Part shown: positions 25,848 to 34,864 of the stretch, in pieces
How the letters are laid out: each line of letters begins with the position of its first letter
Numbering within the stretch: position 1 is the first letter of the stretch
Source: Hymenobacter nivis
GTDB taxonomy: Bacteria; Bacteroidota; Bacteroidia; Cytophagales; Hymenobacteraceae
Direction of reading: 5' to 3'
DNA length: 64,000 nt
Assembly: GCF_003149515.1 (NCBI RefSeq)
Contig: NZ_CP029145.1
Location: 2,976,001-3,040,000 of the forward strand
Notes under the pieces: generated by a model
The model's input: only the letters and a program-made list of their open reading frames with translations
The model's database searches: none
What the model was told of the DNA's origin: nothing
Translations under genes and position numbers: made by a program

Positions 25848-27017
25848 CTATTCGTTTGGGCCGCAACGGCGGGTTTCAGGCCGGGTGGCTTTTTCAAGGG
25901 CAGCAACTAAGCCTCGCTCGATGTCCGGTACGGATACCCGGATATTTTTTTCAATCGGTGGGAGGTGCTCCCCGCCGGCCGCCGGCTGGCAGCAGGCCGA
26001 GTAGCCCAGCCCGGCCAGCTGCGCCAGGTAGAGAAAATAATCGGGCACGTAATCGGGCGCGAAAATTTCGAACAGATGAGTGCCCGGCTGGCACCAGATA
26101 ATGTTCGAAAACGAGGCTCCGTGGGGGCCCATGATGAAGGAAGCGTGGCGATAGAGGGTCAGTTGCTCGGCCAAGGTGCGCGGCCGGTCTTCCACTATGA
26201 AGAAATCGTATTTCTCTAACAGCGCCACCAGCGCGTCTTCGTTCACGATGCGGCGGCGCCCTGTGCGGCTGATATAAAGGCGGGCGTGTTTTTCGGCCGG
26301 CTCTTGGATGAGGGGAGCCAGGCGGTCGCGCAGCAGCTCCACATCCGTTGGGCTGGGGTAGTTCCATGCCCCGGCACTGGCCAGCAAGTAGCTGGCGGAT
26401 CGCACGTTGTATAAGCGGCTGTCGAGCACATGCGCGAGCTCAAAACCCAGCACGGACAAAAATTCCTGCTCATAAGATGTTCCGAACAGCGGGTAAGCCA
26501 CGATGGCGTCAGCCGGCTCCGGAACCGCCTGCGCCATGCGGCATAGCTTGGCTGCAATCAAAAACATGAAGTCGTAGTACCCACAAATGAAGTGCGCGTC
26601 CGGATAGTGGCTAAACGGAGCCACCAGCGCCCCGGCCTCCACCACCGCCCGTTTTTTCGTTTTAAGGAAGTCTTTTAGCACATGGTCCGTGAAGTAGTCG
26701 GTACAGAGCACGTAGCCGTCGATGCGCACGCTCCCATTGCGCAATAGCGCGGCGGGCGGCCCGCCCTCGTAGGTGCGGTGCCACACGTAACACGGCTGAG
26801 TCGCCGCGTCTTTGCGCTGGAAGATGCGCCGGCCGGGGTCCACCGCGTCGTACACCTCGGGAACGTTAATCAGTTCAGCAGGCCGGTGCACCAGTTCGCA
26901 AGGTTTTAGGTAAGCGATGGTCTGCGCTTTGGTCAGTAGCTGGAAGCCGGCCAAGCCGACAAGTTGCTTGACAAGCTTCTTGATTTCGTTTTTCAGTGTT
27001 GTGACCGATGGATTCAT
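25848..27017 (-). CDS. Glycosyltransferase family 61-type protein
   Basis: 389 residues from the ATG giving MNPSVTTLKNEIKKL; a GTG at 27098 would add 27 residues. Conserved region: RLYISRTGRRRIVNEDALVALL, FFIVEDRPRTLAEQLTLYRHASFIMGPHGASF as successive pieces, then CQPGTHLFEIFAPDYVPDYF. This is the GT61/DUF563 signature, in which HGA..N and the following E are typical. Such enzymes transfer xylose, GlcNAc or similar sugars to glycans. Less GC-rich than neighbours and flanked by a duplicated leader remnant, which suggests insertion or rearrangement here. Confidence 0.85.
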   Translation of the reverse strand: MNPSVTTLKNEIKKLVKQLVGLAGFQLLTKAQTIAYLKPCELVHRPAELINVPEVYDAVDPGRRIFQRKDAATQPCYVWHRTYEGGPPAALLRNGSVRIDGYVLCTDYFTDHVLKDFLKTKKRAVVEAGALVAPFSHYPDAHFICGYYDFMFLIAAKLCRMAQAVPEPADAIVAYPLFGTSYEQEFLSVLGFELAHVLDSRLYNVRSASYLLASAGAWNYPSPTDVELLRDRLAPLIQEPAEKHARLYISRTGRRRIVNEDALVALLEKYDFFIVEDRPRTLAEQLTLYRHASFIMGPHGASFSNIIWCQPGTHLFEIFAPDYVPDYFLYLAQLAGLGYSACCQPAAGGEHLPPIEKNIRVSVPDIERGLVAALEKATRPETRRCGPNE

Positions 27018-27170
27018 CTGCGTAACCAGAAATGTGGATTTTCCTGTGTTCGCTGCCCCTACTAGGCGTACCTGTGAGTTCTTTGCTAGCGTGCTCACGT
27101 GCTTATGCGTTTTTTTGCTAGAGTAAATAAACAGTATAATTAATTATTACAACGTTTAAAACGTTTGGGT

Positions 27171-27251
27171 TCATGAAAAATTCAGGAGAACATCCTGCTC
27201 GTCTGGCGCCCCACCCAACACCAGGGCGACTAATAAGTAACGGGATTTCAT
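27171..27251 (-). pseudogene. Remnant of a beta-barrel gene (signal peptide only)
   Basis: Minus strand, starting at the ATG at 27249-27251: MKSRYLLVALVLGG, nearly identical to MKFRYLLAALFLGG of the intact barrel gene at 24863-25717, then the similarity stops. Its upstream DNA also resembles that gene's leader, including a -7 element. It looks like the 5' end of a duplicated or split gene; nothing downstream of the fragment resembles a barrel. Confidence 0.6.
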
Positions 27252-27310
27252 CAAAAAAATAGGGAAGCGCCGCAACTCCTCATCTCGGCCCGGCGGTAGA
27301 TAAATCGACC

Positions 27311-27319
27311 GCAAAGATA
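27311..27319 (-). promoter_or_regulatory. -7 element (TATCTTTGC) before the gene remnant
   Basis: Minus-strand TATCTTTGC, 60 bases before the remnant start codon, same motif and spacing class as at 25787-25795. The surrounding 27252-27580 stretch (about 330 bases) contains no gene I can support. Confidence 0.5.
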
Positions 27320-27580
27320 CGGGCCGGCGGCCGGAGCGGCGGACTTTATTAGCCCGGGCCGCGCATGGCCCGGCCCACCAAACGCCGTTCAAATAACTAC
27401 TAATCTGATAGTTTATATTCGCTTTGCCAGGCCTTAGACGCCAGTTTCCAGCGGTAGCCTGGCCAATTCGCCGCCCGGGGCAAGCAGGCCGGCGCCCCGG
27501 CGGCAGCCGGCCATGGTTTGGCAGCTGGCCCTGGCGGAAAGCCGCGTAGCTTGCAGTTCCACTTTCAGCTTCTACCCCGC

Positions 27581-28375
27581 ATGAAAAACGTACTCATTGG
27601 CTTGCTGGCCGCCGCCTGGCTGCTACCCAGGGCCCCGGCGCACGCCCAAGCTACGGCCCCAGGCGCCGCGTTGCCGCTAGTGGGCCGCAGCACGGGCACC
27701 ACCTACCGGAGCCCCCGCTTCCCGGGCGGGCCCGACTCGCTGCAAGCGGCGCTGCGGCGCGTGCTGCCCCCCGCCAGCCCCGCCTTCCCCGGGCCGCTGT
27801 ACCTGGCCCTGGAGCTAACCGGCACGGGCCGCCCGCGCAATTCTTATTTCCTGCCAGCACCTGTCGGGGCCCCAGCCCTCAGCCGCGCCGGGACGCAGGC
27901 TTTGCTGAAGCGGCTGGAGCAGCTGCCGGCCTGGCAGGTAGCGCAGGACGCGCCGAGCCAGCCGGGCATGCGGCCCGATTTCATTGTGCTACCGCTTGTT
28001 CTTGGGGCCCCGGCAGGGGCCCCCGCCCTTGCGTACAGCGACGAGCTACCTACCTTTCCGCTGCCAGCGGGCGCCGGCCAACGCCCGCTGGCCTTCAACC
28101 TGCTGGGCCTCCTGCAAAGGCAAACGCGCTACCCGGTCGATGACATCCGGCGGGGCAACCAGGGCACGGTGTATGCTTATTTCGAGGTGAGCGAAACCGG
28201 CGCCGTGGAGCAGCGCCGCATCGTGGGCAGCGTCAGCCGCACGCTCGACGCGGAAGTGCTGCGCGTGCTTCAGCTAGCGCCCGATGCCCTGACGCCGCCC
28301 CGCCAGCAGGGCCGCCCGGTGCGGGTGGGCTACGTGCTGCCGTTTGAGTTCCGGGTCGTAAGTCAAGTGCGGTAG
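27581..28375 (+). CDS. Secreted protein with TonB C-terminal-like domain
   Basis: 264 residues from the ATG giving MKNVLIGLLAAAWLLPRAPAHAQ (signal peptide); the longer frame to 27518 is unlikely. The last 90 residues (YPVDDIRRGNQGTVYAYFEVSETGAVEQRRIVGS split; LDAEVLRVLQLAPDALTPPRQQG; PVRVGYVLPFEFRV) fit the TonB C-terminal fold. There is no N-terminal membrane anchor or Pro-rich linker, so it is not a classical TonB energy transducer. Many Bacteroidota have such periplasmic forms. Role unknown. Confidence 0.75.
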   Translation: MKNVLIGLLAAAWLLPRAPAHAQATAPGAALPLVGRSTGTTYRSPRFPGGPDSLQAALRRVLPPASPAFPGPLYLALELTGTGRPRNSYFLPAPVGAPALSRAGTQALLKRLEQLPAWQVAQDAPSQPGMRPDFIVLPLVLGAPAGAPALAYSDELPTFPLPAGAGQRPLAFNLLGLLQRQTRYPVDDIRRGNQGTVYAYFEVSETGAVEQRRIVGSVSRTLDAEVLRVLQLAPDALTPPRQQGRPVRVGYVLPFEFRVVSQVR

Positions 28376-28384
28376 GGGCCCCGG

Positions 28385-29155
28385 CTACTCCCCAAACACT
28401 GCGGCGGCCAGCGCCAGCACGGCGCGGCGGGTTTCCTCGGGCTGCTCCAGGTAGGCGAGGTGGCCGCTGCCTTCCAGAAACAGGGCGGCAGCAGTAGCGG
28501 GCAGCGCCGCCTGGCGCACCGAGTCGTCGAAGGGCACGGCCACGTCGTGCTTGCCGGCCACCAGCAGCACCGGAAACGCGGCCTGGGCCAGCACGGCGGT
28601 GCGGTCGGGGCGGGCAGCCATGCCGCGCAGGGCCCCGGCGAAGGTGGCAGCCGGCGTAGCCTTACCAATCTCTTCGAGCAGCTCGCGGGCTTCGGCCAGC
28701 CGGTCGCGGTTGGCGGGCGCGAAGAGTGGGCGCACGAAGCTGTCCATAAATTTCTCCACGCCGTGGCGCTCCACGAAGCCGATATTTTTTTCGCGATTCT
28801 GGCGCTTCTCGTCGGTATCGGGCAAAGCCGTGGAGTTGATGAGGGCCAGGCCGGCCACGCGGCTGGGGTAGCGCTCGGCCAGGGCCAGGGCCACGTAGCC
28901 ACCCATGCTGTGGGCCACGAGCAATACCGGGTCGGCGGCGCCCTTGTCGGTGAGGTACTGCGCCACGTAACGCGCCTGGGCCTCCATGCTGAAATCGGGC
29001 ACGGGGGCCCGGTTGGTGCCGTGGCCGGGCAGGTTGGGGGCCAGCAGCCGGTAGCCGGCCGGAAACGAGCGGGTGAAATCGGTCCACACCTCGCGGCTTT
29101 CGGCGAAGCCGTGCAGAAAAACGAGCGTCGGGGCAGTAGTAAGGGGGGCAGCCAT
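28385..29155 (-). CDS. Alpha/beta-fold hydrolase
   Basis: 256 residues. Oxyanion region LVFLHGFAESREVW, nucleophile elbow VAHSMGGYVALALAERYP (Ser near residue 98), acid region VLLVAGKHDVAVPFDDSVRQAA, and terminal His in LEGSGHLAYLEQPEET. All triad residues are present; no signal peptide, so cytosolic. An esterase or C-C hydrolase is likely; substrate unknown. Convergent with the TonB-C gene (10-base gap). Confidence 0.9.
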   Translation of the reverse strand: MAAPLTTAPTLVFLHGFAESREVWTDFTRSFPAGYRLLAPNLPGHGTNRAPVPDFSMEAQARYVAQYLTDKGAADPVLLVAHSMGGYVALALAERYPSRVAGLALINSTALPDTDEKRQNREKNIGFVERHGVEKFMDSFVRPLFAPANRDRLAEARELLEEIGKATPAATFAGALRGMAARPDRTAVLAQAAFPVLLVAGKHDVAVPFDDSVRQAALPATAAALFLEGSGHLAYLEQPEETRRAVLALAAAVFGE

Positions 29156-29441
29156 GCCGGCAAATGTAAACGCCGGGCCCGGGGCCGTGCTTTCGGGCCG
29201 GCGGCTGGCACGTGGGGCACCAAAAACGGTTCAGCTGGCGCGGGTAGAAATAGTGAGTCCGCAAACGTTGCCGGCCGATTTAAAGGCAAGCCAGCGGTTT
29301 AAAAGAGAGCCTGGGGGCCCCCGGGTAGGGTTGACGGCGCGTTGGCCATTCCACGGGGCGCCAAGCTGGCTTTCTGGCTACAAACTCCACCCGGCCTTCT
29401 GATGTTACTACTCCATCTCAATCCCCCACCCCCAAAACACC

Positions 29442-30980
29442 ATGCCCAAAATCGTTTCGCCGCAGGTCGAGTTCAGCTTTCTGCTGCAACAGGTCAAGCA
29501 ACACGCGCCCGAAATTTTCGACCAGGACGGCCGTTTCCTCAACCTGCTCGAAGGCCGCTGGCAGGAGCCCGGCCAGCCCCGCGCCTTCTACTCGCCCGTC
29601 GACGGCTCAGAGTTGGGGAGCCTGCCCATGCTCGCGCACGACGTAGCCCTGCGGGCCGTAGCCGCCGCCAAGGCCGAAGCGGCTGCCTGGGCCGCTACCG
29701 ACCTGACCGAGCGCCAGCGCCGCGTAAGAGACTGCCTCGATCAGCTCACGCCCTTGGCCGACCTCATCGGCAAGCTGCTGATGTGGGAAATCGGCAAGAC
29801 TTACGCCCTGGGATTCAGCGACGTCGACCGCGCCATCGACGGCGCCCGGTGGTACGTGGACCACATTGAGCCCATGCTGCAAGACCGACAGCCCATCGGC
29901 CTGGTGAGCAACATTGCCTCGTGGAACTACCCGTTTTCGGTGCTCTTCCACGCCGTACTGGTGCAGGCCCTGGCCGGTAACGCCGCCATCGCCAAAACGC
30001 CTACCGACGGCGGCTTCATCTCCCTGAGCCTGGCCTTCGCCATTGCCCGCCGCTGCGGCCTGCCCGTGACGCTGGTGAGCGGCCCCGGGGCCGAGTTAAG
30101 CCAGGCCCTGGTGCAGGACACGCACGTTGACGCCCTGAGCTTCGTGGGCGGCCGGGTGGGCGGCCGCTACATCGCCGACGGCCTCACCCAGCAGCACAAG
30201 CGCTACATGCTGGAAATGGAGGGCGTGAACGCCTACGGCATCTGGAATTTCTCAAACTGGGACCTGCTGGCCCAGCACTTGCGCAAGGGCTACGACTACG
30301 GCAAGCAGCGCTGTACGGCCTACGTGCGCTTCGTGGTGGAGCGCCGCCTGTTCCCGCAGTTCCTCGAAACCTACCTCGACGTAATCAAAAGCCTGAAGGT
30401 GGGCAACCCCACGCTGGTGGACGGGCCCGACGACCCGCTGCCCGAACTGGCCTTCGGGCCGGTCATCAACGCCCGCCAGGCCGAAGACCTGGACCGCCTC
30501 TACACTAACGCGTTGCAGACCGGCGCCACGCCGCTCTACGACGGCAAGCTCGACGACAACCTGTTCCTGCCCGGCCAGGACCGCAGCGCCTACCGCGCCC
30601 CCCGGGCCCTGGTGGGCCTGCCCCGCCAGAGCGAGCTGTATTACAAGGAGCCCTTCGGCCCCATCGATAGCGTGGTGCTGGTGGACCGCGTGGAGGAGCT
30701 GGTGGGCGAGATGAACATCTCGAACGGGGCCCTGGTGGCGGCCATCGTGTCGGACGACGCGGCCTGGGCCACCCGCACGGCCAAGGAAATCCGCGCCTTC
30801 AAGGTGGGCGTGAACGCACTGCGCTCGCGCGGCGACCGGGCCGAAGCGTTCGGTGGCCTGGGCGAGTCGTGGAAGGGCGCCTTCGTAGGCGGGGCCCTGC
30901 TGGTGGAGGCCGTCACGCAGGGCAAAGCCCCCGTGCTCGGCAACTACCCCGACGCCACGCTGCTGCCGGAGAAAATATAG
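29442..30980 (+). CDS. Aldehyde dehydrogenase family protein
   Basis: 512 residues. NAD(P)-binding and catalytic features: PIGLVSNIASWNYPFSVLFHA (Asn near 158), AKTPTDGGF, LSFVGGRVGGRYIAD, general-base Glu in MLEMEGVNAYGIW, and catalytic Cys in GKQRCTAYVRFVV (near residue 290). The EPFGPIDSVVLVDRVEEL segment is typical of the superfamily. It oxidises an aldehyde to the acid. Unusual features: Glu is followed by GVNAYGIW, not the usual GGKSP/GGNNP, so it belongs to a less common branch. Substrate unknown. Confidence 0.88.
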   Translation: MPKIVSPQVEFSFLLQQVKQHAPEIFDQDGRFLNLLEGRWQEPGQPRAFYSPVDGSELGSLPMLAHDVALRAVAAAKAEAAAWAATDLTERQRRVRDCLDQLTPLADLIGKLLMWEIGKTYALGFSDVDRAIDGARWYVDHIEPMLQDRQPIGLVSNIASWNYPFSVLFHAVLVQALAGNAAIAKTPTDGGFISLSLAFAIARRCGLPVTLVSGPGAELSQALVQDTHVDALSFVGGRVGGRYIADGLTQQHKRYMLEMEGVNAYGIWNFSNWDLLAQHLRKGYDYGKQRCTAYVRFVVERRLFPQFLETYLDVIKSLKVGNPTLVDGPDDPLPELAFGPVINARQAEDLDRLYTNALQTGATPLYDGKLDDNLFLPGQDRSAYRAPRALVGLPRQSELYYKEPFGPIDSVVLVDRVEELVGEMNISNGALVAAIVSDDAAWATRTAKEIRAFKVGVNALRSRGDRAEAFGGLGESWKGAFVGGALLVEAVTQGKAPVLGNYPDATLLPEKI

Positions 30981-31035
30981 CGGCGCACGAAACGGTTACC
31001 CACGCGGCGGCTCCGGCAACGGGGCCGCCGCGTGC

Positions 31036-31043
31036 TATTTTTG
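31036..31043 (+). promoter_or_regulatory. -7 element (TATTTTTG) for the AAA/nuclease pair
   Basis: TATTTTTG fits TAnnTTTG, 25 bases before the AAA gene start. No TTG at good spacing upstream. It suggests the pair has its own promoter and is not read from the aldehyde dehydrogenase gene. Confidence 0.45.
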
Positions 31044-31067
31044 GCCCTATCCTAATTCTTATCGGCG

Positions 31068-32327
31068 ATGAACGAGCAACTAATTGTCAAAAACTTCGGC
31101 CCCATCAAAGACGCCACGGTGGACTTTAAGCGGGTAACGGTTTTTATAGGGCCCACAGGCGGCGGGAAGAGCACGCTGGCGAAGTTGGCGGCGGTGTTCC
31201 GGGATAAAAGATTTTATGCTGATAACGATGGCTCTAGTAAACCCGAAGATGAATTTAAAAACAGACAGATTTTAAGTATTTATTCTATCAATAAATACTT
31301 TAATATCCAAACTCAAATAGAATTTCAATCTGACACAGTTAAAATATCATACGCAAATGAACAAGACAGAATTGCATTGATCGGTAGTGGTGAGAGAGCA
31401 GCAAAGGAGTATTTTAATTATACTACTGAAGCACTTACATCTATCAGAAATATTTTGGCTAAAAGATTAGAACCATATGAATCTAAAACAAAGGGAACCG
31501 GAAATGAGCAGTCTCCCGATATTGGTCAAACGCAGGAAGATATTAAATCAATAATATTGAATTTAAGAGAAAGTAAAGTATTTTCTAATTTTGCAATGCG
31601 AACAAAGTCAGAATATATACCTGCTGAACGTGCATTTTTATCTGCTATTGAATATTCTTGGGCTGGATTAATTCGTGATAATATCGGTTTGCCAAAAATT
31701 CTACTTGATTTTGCTAACAGTTTTTCATTATCTCGAAAAGACGTTTCCGAGTTAGATATTCCATTTCTTAAAGCAAAATATTTGCACGTCAACGGGCGAG
31801 ATTTTATTAAAATCCCCGACCGTGAAGAGCCATTAATGCTTCTTGAAACCGCCAGCGGCATCCAATCCGTCACGCCGATGCTGGTGTTGCTAGAGCACCT
31901 GAGCCGCAACACCGAGCAGGCGCAGAGCTTCATTATCGAAGAACCAGAATTAAACCTTTACCCCACCGCCCAGCAGGGGCTGTTGAACTGGCTGGTAGAG
32001 AAATGCACGAAGGGCGAGAATGATTTGACGATAACCACGCATAGCCCCTACATTCTCTCGCATTTAAACCTGCTGCTTTACGCGTACCATGTTGGCAGTA
32101 AGGATGAAGAAAAGCGCCAGAAAGTAGCTGTTATTATTCCCGAGAAATACTGGATAAATCCCGATGAATTCGCAGCTTACTACGTGAATGGCCCCGAGGG
32201 TGCGGGTGGCGTCCGGTCGTTGCTGGACCCGGAAACTAAACTTATTTCGCAGAATGAGTTAGATGCTGTTTCTGGTATTCAGGCTGATGAATTTGATCAA
32301 TTGCTTGACATCAACCGCGGCTTTTAG
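31068..32327 (+). CDS. AAA family ATPase (OLD/SMC-like, AAA_15 type)
   Basis: 419 residues. Walker A GPTGGGKST at 28-36; signature-like region around LETASGIQSVTPML (about 262-275); Walker B SFIIEEPELNLYPT (about 287-300); switch His in LTITTHSPYILSHL. This is the ABC/OLD type of ATPase used by many anti-phage systems. The middle (31200-31830) is much more AT-rich than either end, so the gene looks mosaic. The next gene starts 3 bases after its stop and encodes a nuclease-like protein; a paired ATP-gated effector is inferred. Confidence 0.88.
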   Translation: MNEQLIVKNFGPIKDATVDFKRVTVFIGPTGGGKSTLAKLAAVFRDKRFYADNDGSSKPEDEFKNRQILSIYSINKYFNIQTQIEFQSDTVKISYANEQDRIALIGSGERAAKEYFNYTTEALTSIRNILAKRLEPYESKTKGTGNEQSPDIGQTQEDIKSIILNLRESKVFSNFAMRTKSEYIPAERAFLSAIEYSWAGLIRDNIGLPKILLDFANSFSLSRKDVSELDIPFLKAKYLHVNGRDFIKIPDREEPLMLLETASGIQSVTPMLVLLEHLSRNTEQAQSFIIEEPELNLYPTAQQGLLNWLVEKCTKGENDLTITTHSPYILSHLNLLLYAYHVGSKDEEKRQKVAVIIPEKYWINPDEFAAYYVNGPEGAGGVRSLLDPETKLISQNELDAVSGIQADEFDQLLDINRGF

Positions 32328-32330
32328 AAC

Positions 32331-32906
32331 ATGCTAAATCCGCTACGCGAATCATTCCGCGACCAAATGCGTGGCAGCGCCTGCCAAGAAGCCATTACTG
32401 CGGTTGAGTTTCTTGTGCAGGACCCACCTGGTACTGCTCCTTGTTTTCACTACTTGCCTCCTACGCGCAATCGGTTCGATTTGCAAGTAATAAACGAATC
32501 TGGCCGTTTAGTTCACCTCATTAAAGTTGATGATTGCCTATATATGTCTGCTGAGGGACGCAGATGTGATTGCGCATTACTGACTACTGAGCAAACCTAC
32601 TTTGTAGAGTTCAAGAAAGCTGAGCATGACATCACGAGCAGCGGCAATTTGCGCTACGCCCGCGCTGCCGATTGCGTGGAGCAACTAGAGCTTACTATCA
32701 AGGATTTCGTCAGCCGAGCTATTATTCCGCCGGGCGCATTGGTGCTGGCCTACGCCTGCGTCGGACGCACTTCTCAGCGGCCCTATCCTGGAGCAGATTT
32801 TTTAGCCTTGAGTGCTTCTTTCAACAATCGTTTTGAAGGAATACCCATTCGGGTTCGCTTAGTTGTTGAGAATGTACTCGTTATCAATAAGGGCCCATTA
32901 GCATAG
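32331..32906 (+). CDS. Probable PD-(D/E)XK nuclease-like partner of the AAA ATPase
   Basis: 191 residues. Asp80 in RRCDCALL, then Glu93-Phe-Lys95 in YFVEFKKAEHD, and Gln118 in DCVEQLEL, matching the D...ExK...Q order and spacing of PD-(D/E)XK nucleases. This is a motif reading, not a confirmed homology. No export signal. Three bases separate it from the ATPase gene, so they form one operon. Such ATPase-nuclease pairs are typical of phage-defence modules, but I do not recognise this exact pair as a named system. Confidence 0.6.
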   Translation: MLNPLRESFRDQMRGSACQEAITAVEFLVQDPPGTAPCFHYLPPTRNRFDLQVINESGRLVHLIKVDDCLYMSAEGRRCDCALLTTEQTYFVEFKKAEHDITSSGNLRYARAADCVEQLELTIKDFVSRAIIPPGALVLAYACVGRTSQRPYPGADFLALSASFNNRFEGIPIRVRLVVENVLVINKGPLA

Positions 32907-33107
32907 GGCTCCGCCCCGGCCTTTCACAACCTGCCTCCCCACTGTACCCTACAGCCCCACCTTTCTGCTGCTTATTTCAAATTATTGCTGGCAGAAGCCC
33001 CGCAGCGACAGTTTCCCTGTGACGCGGCCTCGTACAGGGGCCCCAGCCCAACCATAACCCAGCGCAGCCGCATAGGGTAAACTGCTTCTACCCCAACCCG
33101 CTGCGCC

Positions 33108-34274
33108 ATGGCCGACCTCCTCGATTCTGCTACTTCCCGCCGCGATTTTATGTGCACGCTTTCGCTGGGGGCGGGGGCCCTACTGACTGGGCCGGCGGCC
33201 CTGGCGGGATTGGCAGGCAGGGCCCCGGCGGCGCCCGGCCGCCCGCCGGGCGTGGCGCTGATGGGGCTGGGCAGCTACAGCGCCGGGCAGCTGGCCCCCG
33301 CCTTGTAGCAAACCAAGCTGTGCTGGCTGGCGGGCATCGTGACGGGCACGCCGGCCGAGGCCGTGCGGTGGCAGCAGCAGTACGATATTCCCGCCCAGAA
33401 TATCTACGACTACCAGACCTTCGGCCGGATGATTGACAACCCGGCCACCGACATTGTGTACGTGTTGCTACCCAACGCTTTGCACGCCGAGTACGTGGTG
33501 CAGGCGGCGCAGGCGGGCAAGCACGTAATCTGCGAGAAGCCGCTGGCTACGTCGGTGGCCGATGCGCGCCGCATGGTGGCCGCCTGCCAGAAGGCAGGCA
33601 AGCAGTTCAGCATAGGCTACCGGCTGCACTTCAACCACAACTAGGAGATGATGCGCCTGGGCCAGCGCGAAACGTTCGGGCCGGTGCGGCACCTGGCGGC
33701 CGACAACAGCTTCCGGCTCAGTACGCCCAGCTGGCGCGTGGGTAGGGCCCTGAGCGGTGGGGGGCCCCTCATGGACATGGGCATTTACTGCGTGCAGGGC
33801 TACCTCTACACCAAGGGCCAGGTGCCGGTATCAGTCACGGCCCAGTTCACGCCCAACCCCGAACCCAAGCTGTTTAAGAACGTGGAGGCGGGGCTCGACT
33901 GGCAGTTTCAGTTTGCCGACGGCGCCACGGCCGACTGCCGCATCCGCTACACCGAAAACCTGGAAGGCCGCCTGCGCGCCGAGGGCCCCCGGGGCTAGGC
34001 TGAGCTGACTCCAGCTTCCAGCTACGGCGGCCTGGCGGGCACCACCAGTCAGCACGACGGCCGCATCAACCTGCCCAACATCAACCAGCAAGCCGCCCAA
34101 ATGGACGATTTTGCCGACTGCATTCTGCGCAACCGGCCCACCCGCGTGCCCGGCGAAATGGGCCTGCACGGCGTGCAGTTGCTCAAAGCCGTCTACCACG
34201 CCGCCGAAACCAGCCAGCGGGTTTCGACCAAGGACGTGCTCCAACTCATCGACCGCAGCAGCGTCGGCCAATAG
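33108..34274 (+). pseudogene. Gfo/Idh/MocA oxidoreductase interrupted by three TAG codons
   Basis: One continuous frame from a twin-arginine-type leader (SRRDFMCTLSLGAGALL) to TAG 34272-34274, broken only by in-frame TAG at 33306, 33642 and 33996. Family features persist throughout: GVALMGLGSYSAGQLAPAL, VYVLLPNALHAEYVVQAAQAG, VICEKPLATSV, GGGPLMDMGIYCVQGYLY, and RVPGEMGLHGVQLLKAVYHAA after the last TAG. Known relatives are exported NAD(P)-dependent sugar oxidoreductases. The stops fit single changes from CAG or TGG. Other genes here end at TAG, so ordinary decay is likelier than readthrough. Confidence 0.82.
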
Positions 34275-34294
34275 CCGGGGCCCCAATTGGGCCC

Positions 34295-34864
34295 CTAGCG
34301 CGCGCGCGCCGGGAACTTGGCAAATGCCTCGGCCACGCCCTTGTCAATTTGCTGGGCGGCTTTGTTGGGCTTGCGCGAGAGGATAGTGGTGGTGGTGCCC
34401 TGCCACACCTGCTCCCGGCGGGCGGCGTCCACCACGTCGATGGTGGCGGTGCCCGCGCGGTAATGGCCCACGGGTATATTTTGGGCCTGCCAGCGGTAGT
34501 TGCGCTGGCCGATGTAGTACGGGGCCCCGTCGTTCAGGAAGTTGGTTTCGCGGGTTTGGGTCAGCAGCCGGGTGGAGATGCCGATGTTCACCAGCAGGTC
34601 GGGCTGGGCGGCGCGCTGGTAGCCGCGGGCCTCCATTTCGTGGACCACGGCCCGCTTCAAGTCAAAAATATTTGCGCCTAAATCCGCCGACGCAGAATCG
34701 TTGCGCGCCGCTTCGTCCATAAAGTTGTATGTTTTGTAGCGCGTGAAGTCGGTGTCGGTCTTTTGGTCGGTTTGCGTGGCCTGGGCCCACGCGGGCGCGC
34801 CCGCCGCCAGCCCCAGGGCTAGCGCGAGCAACGGTTTTTTCAGTAATTGGAAAGGAAGGGACAT
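34295..34864 (-). CDS. DUF4136 domain protein, exported
   Basis: 189 residues with a signal peptide (LLALALGLAAGAPAWAQ). DUF4136 features: TDTDFTRYKTYNFMDEAA, LKRAVVHEMEARGYQRA, PDLLVNIGIS, ATIDVVDAARREQVWQGTTT, and LSRKPNKAAQQIDKGVAEAFAKFP split over the end. Members are periplasmic or outer-membrane lipoproteins of unknown role; the lipobox Cys is absent here. Transcribed toward the broken oxidoreductase gene. Confidence 0.88.
   Translation of the reverse strand: MSLPFQLLKKPLLALALGLAAGAPAWAQATQTDQKTDTDFTRYKTYNFMDEAARNDSASADLGANIFDLKRAVVHEMEARGYQRAAQPDLLVNIGISTRLLTQTRETNFLNDGAPYYIGQRNYRWQAQNIPVGHYRAGTATIDVVDAARREQVWQGTTTTILSRKPNKAAQQIDKGVAEAFAKFPARAR

Noticed and set aside
27018..27098. P-loop-like GAANTGKST at the extreme N-terminus of the GT61 frame
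   Set aside because: It precedes the likely ATG, has no supporting ATPase motifs, and the protein is otherwise a clear GT61; treated as untranslated or chance.
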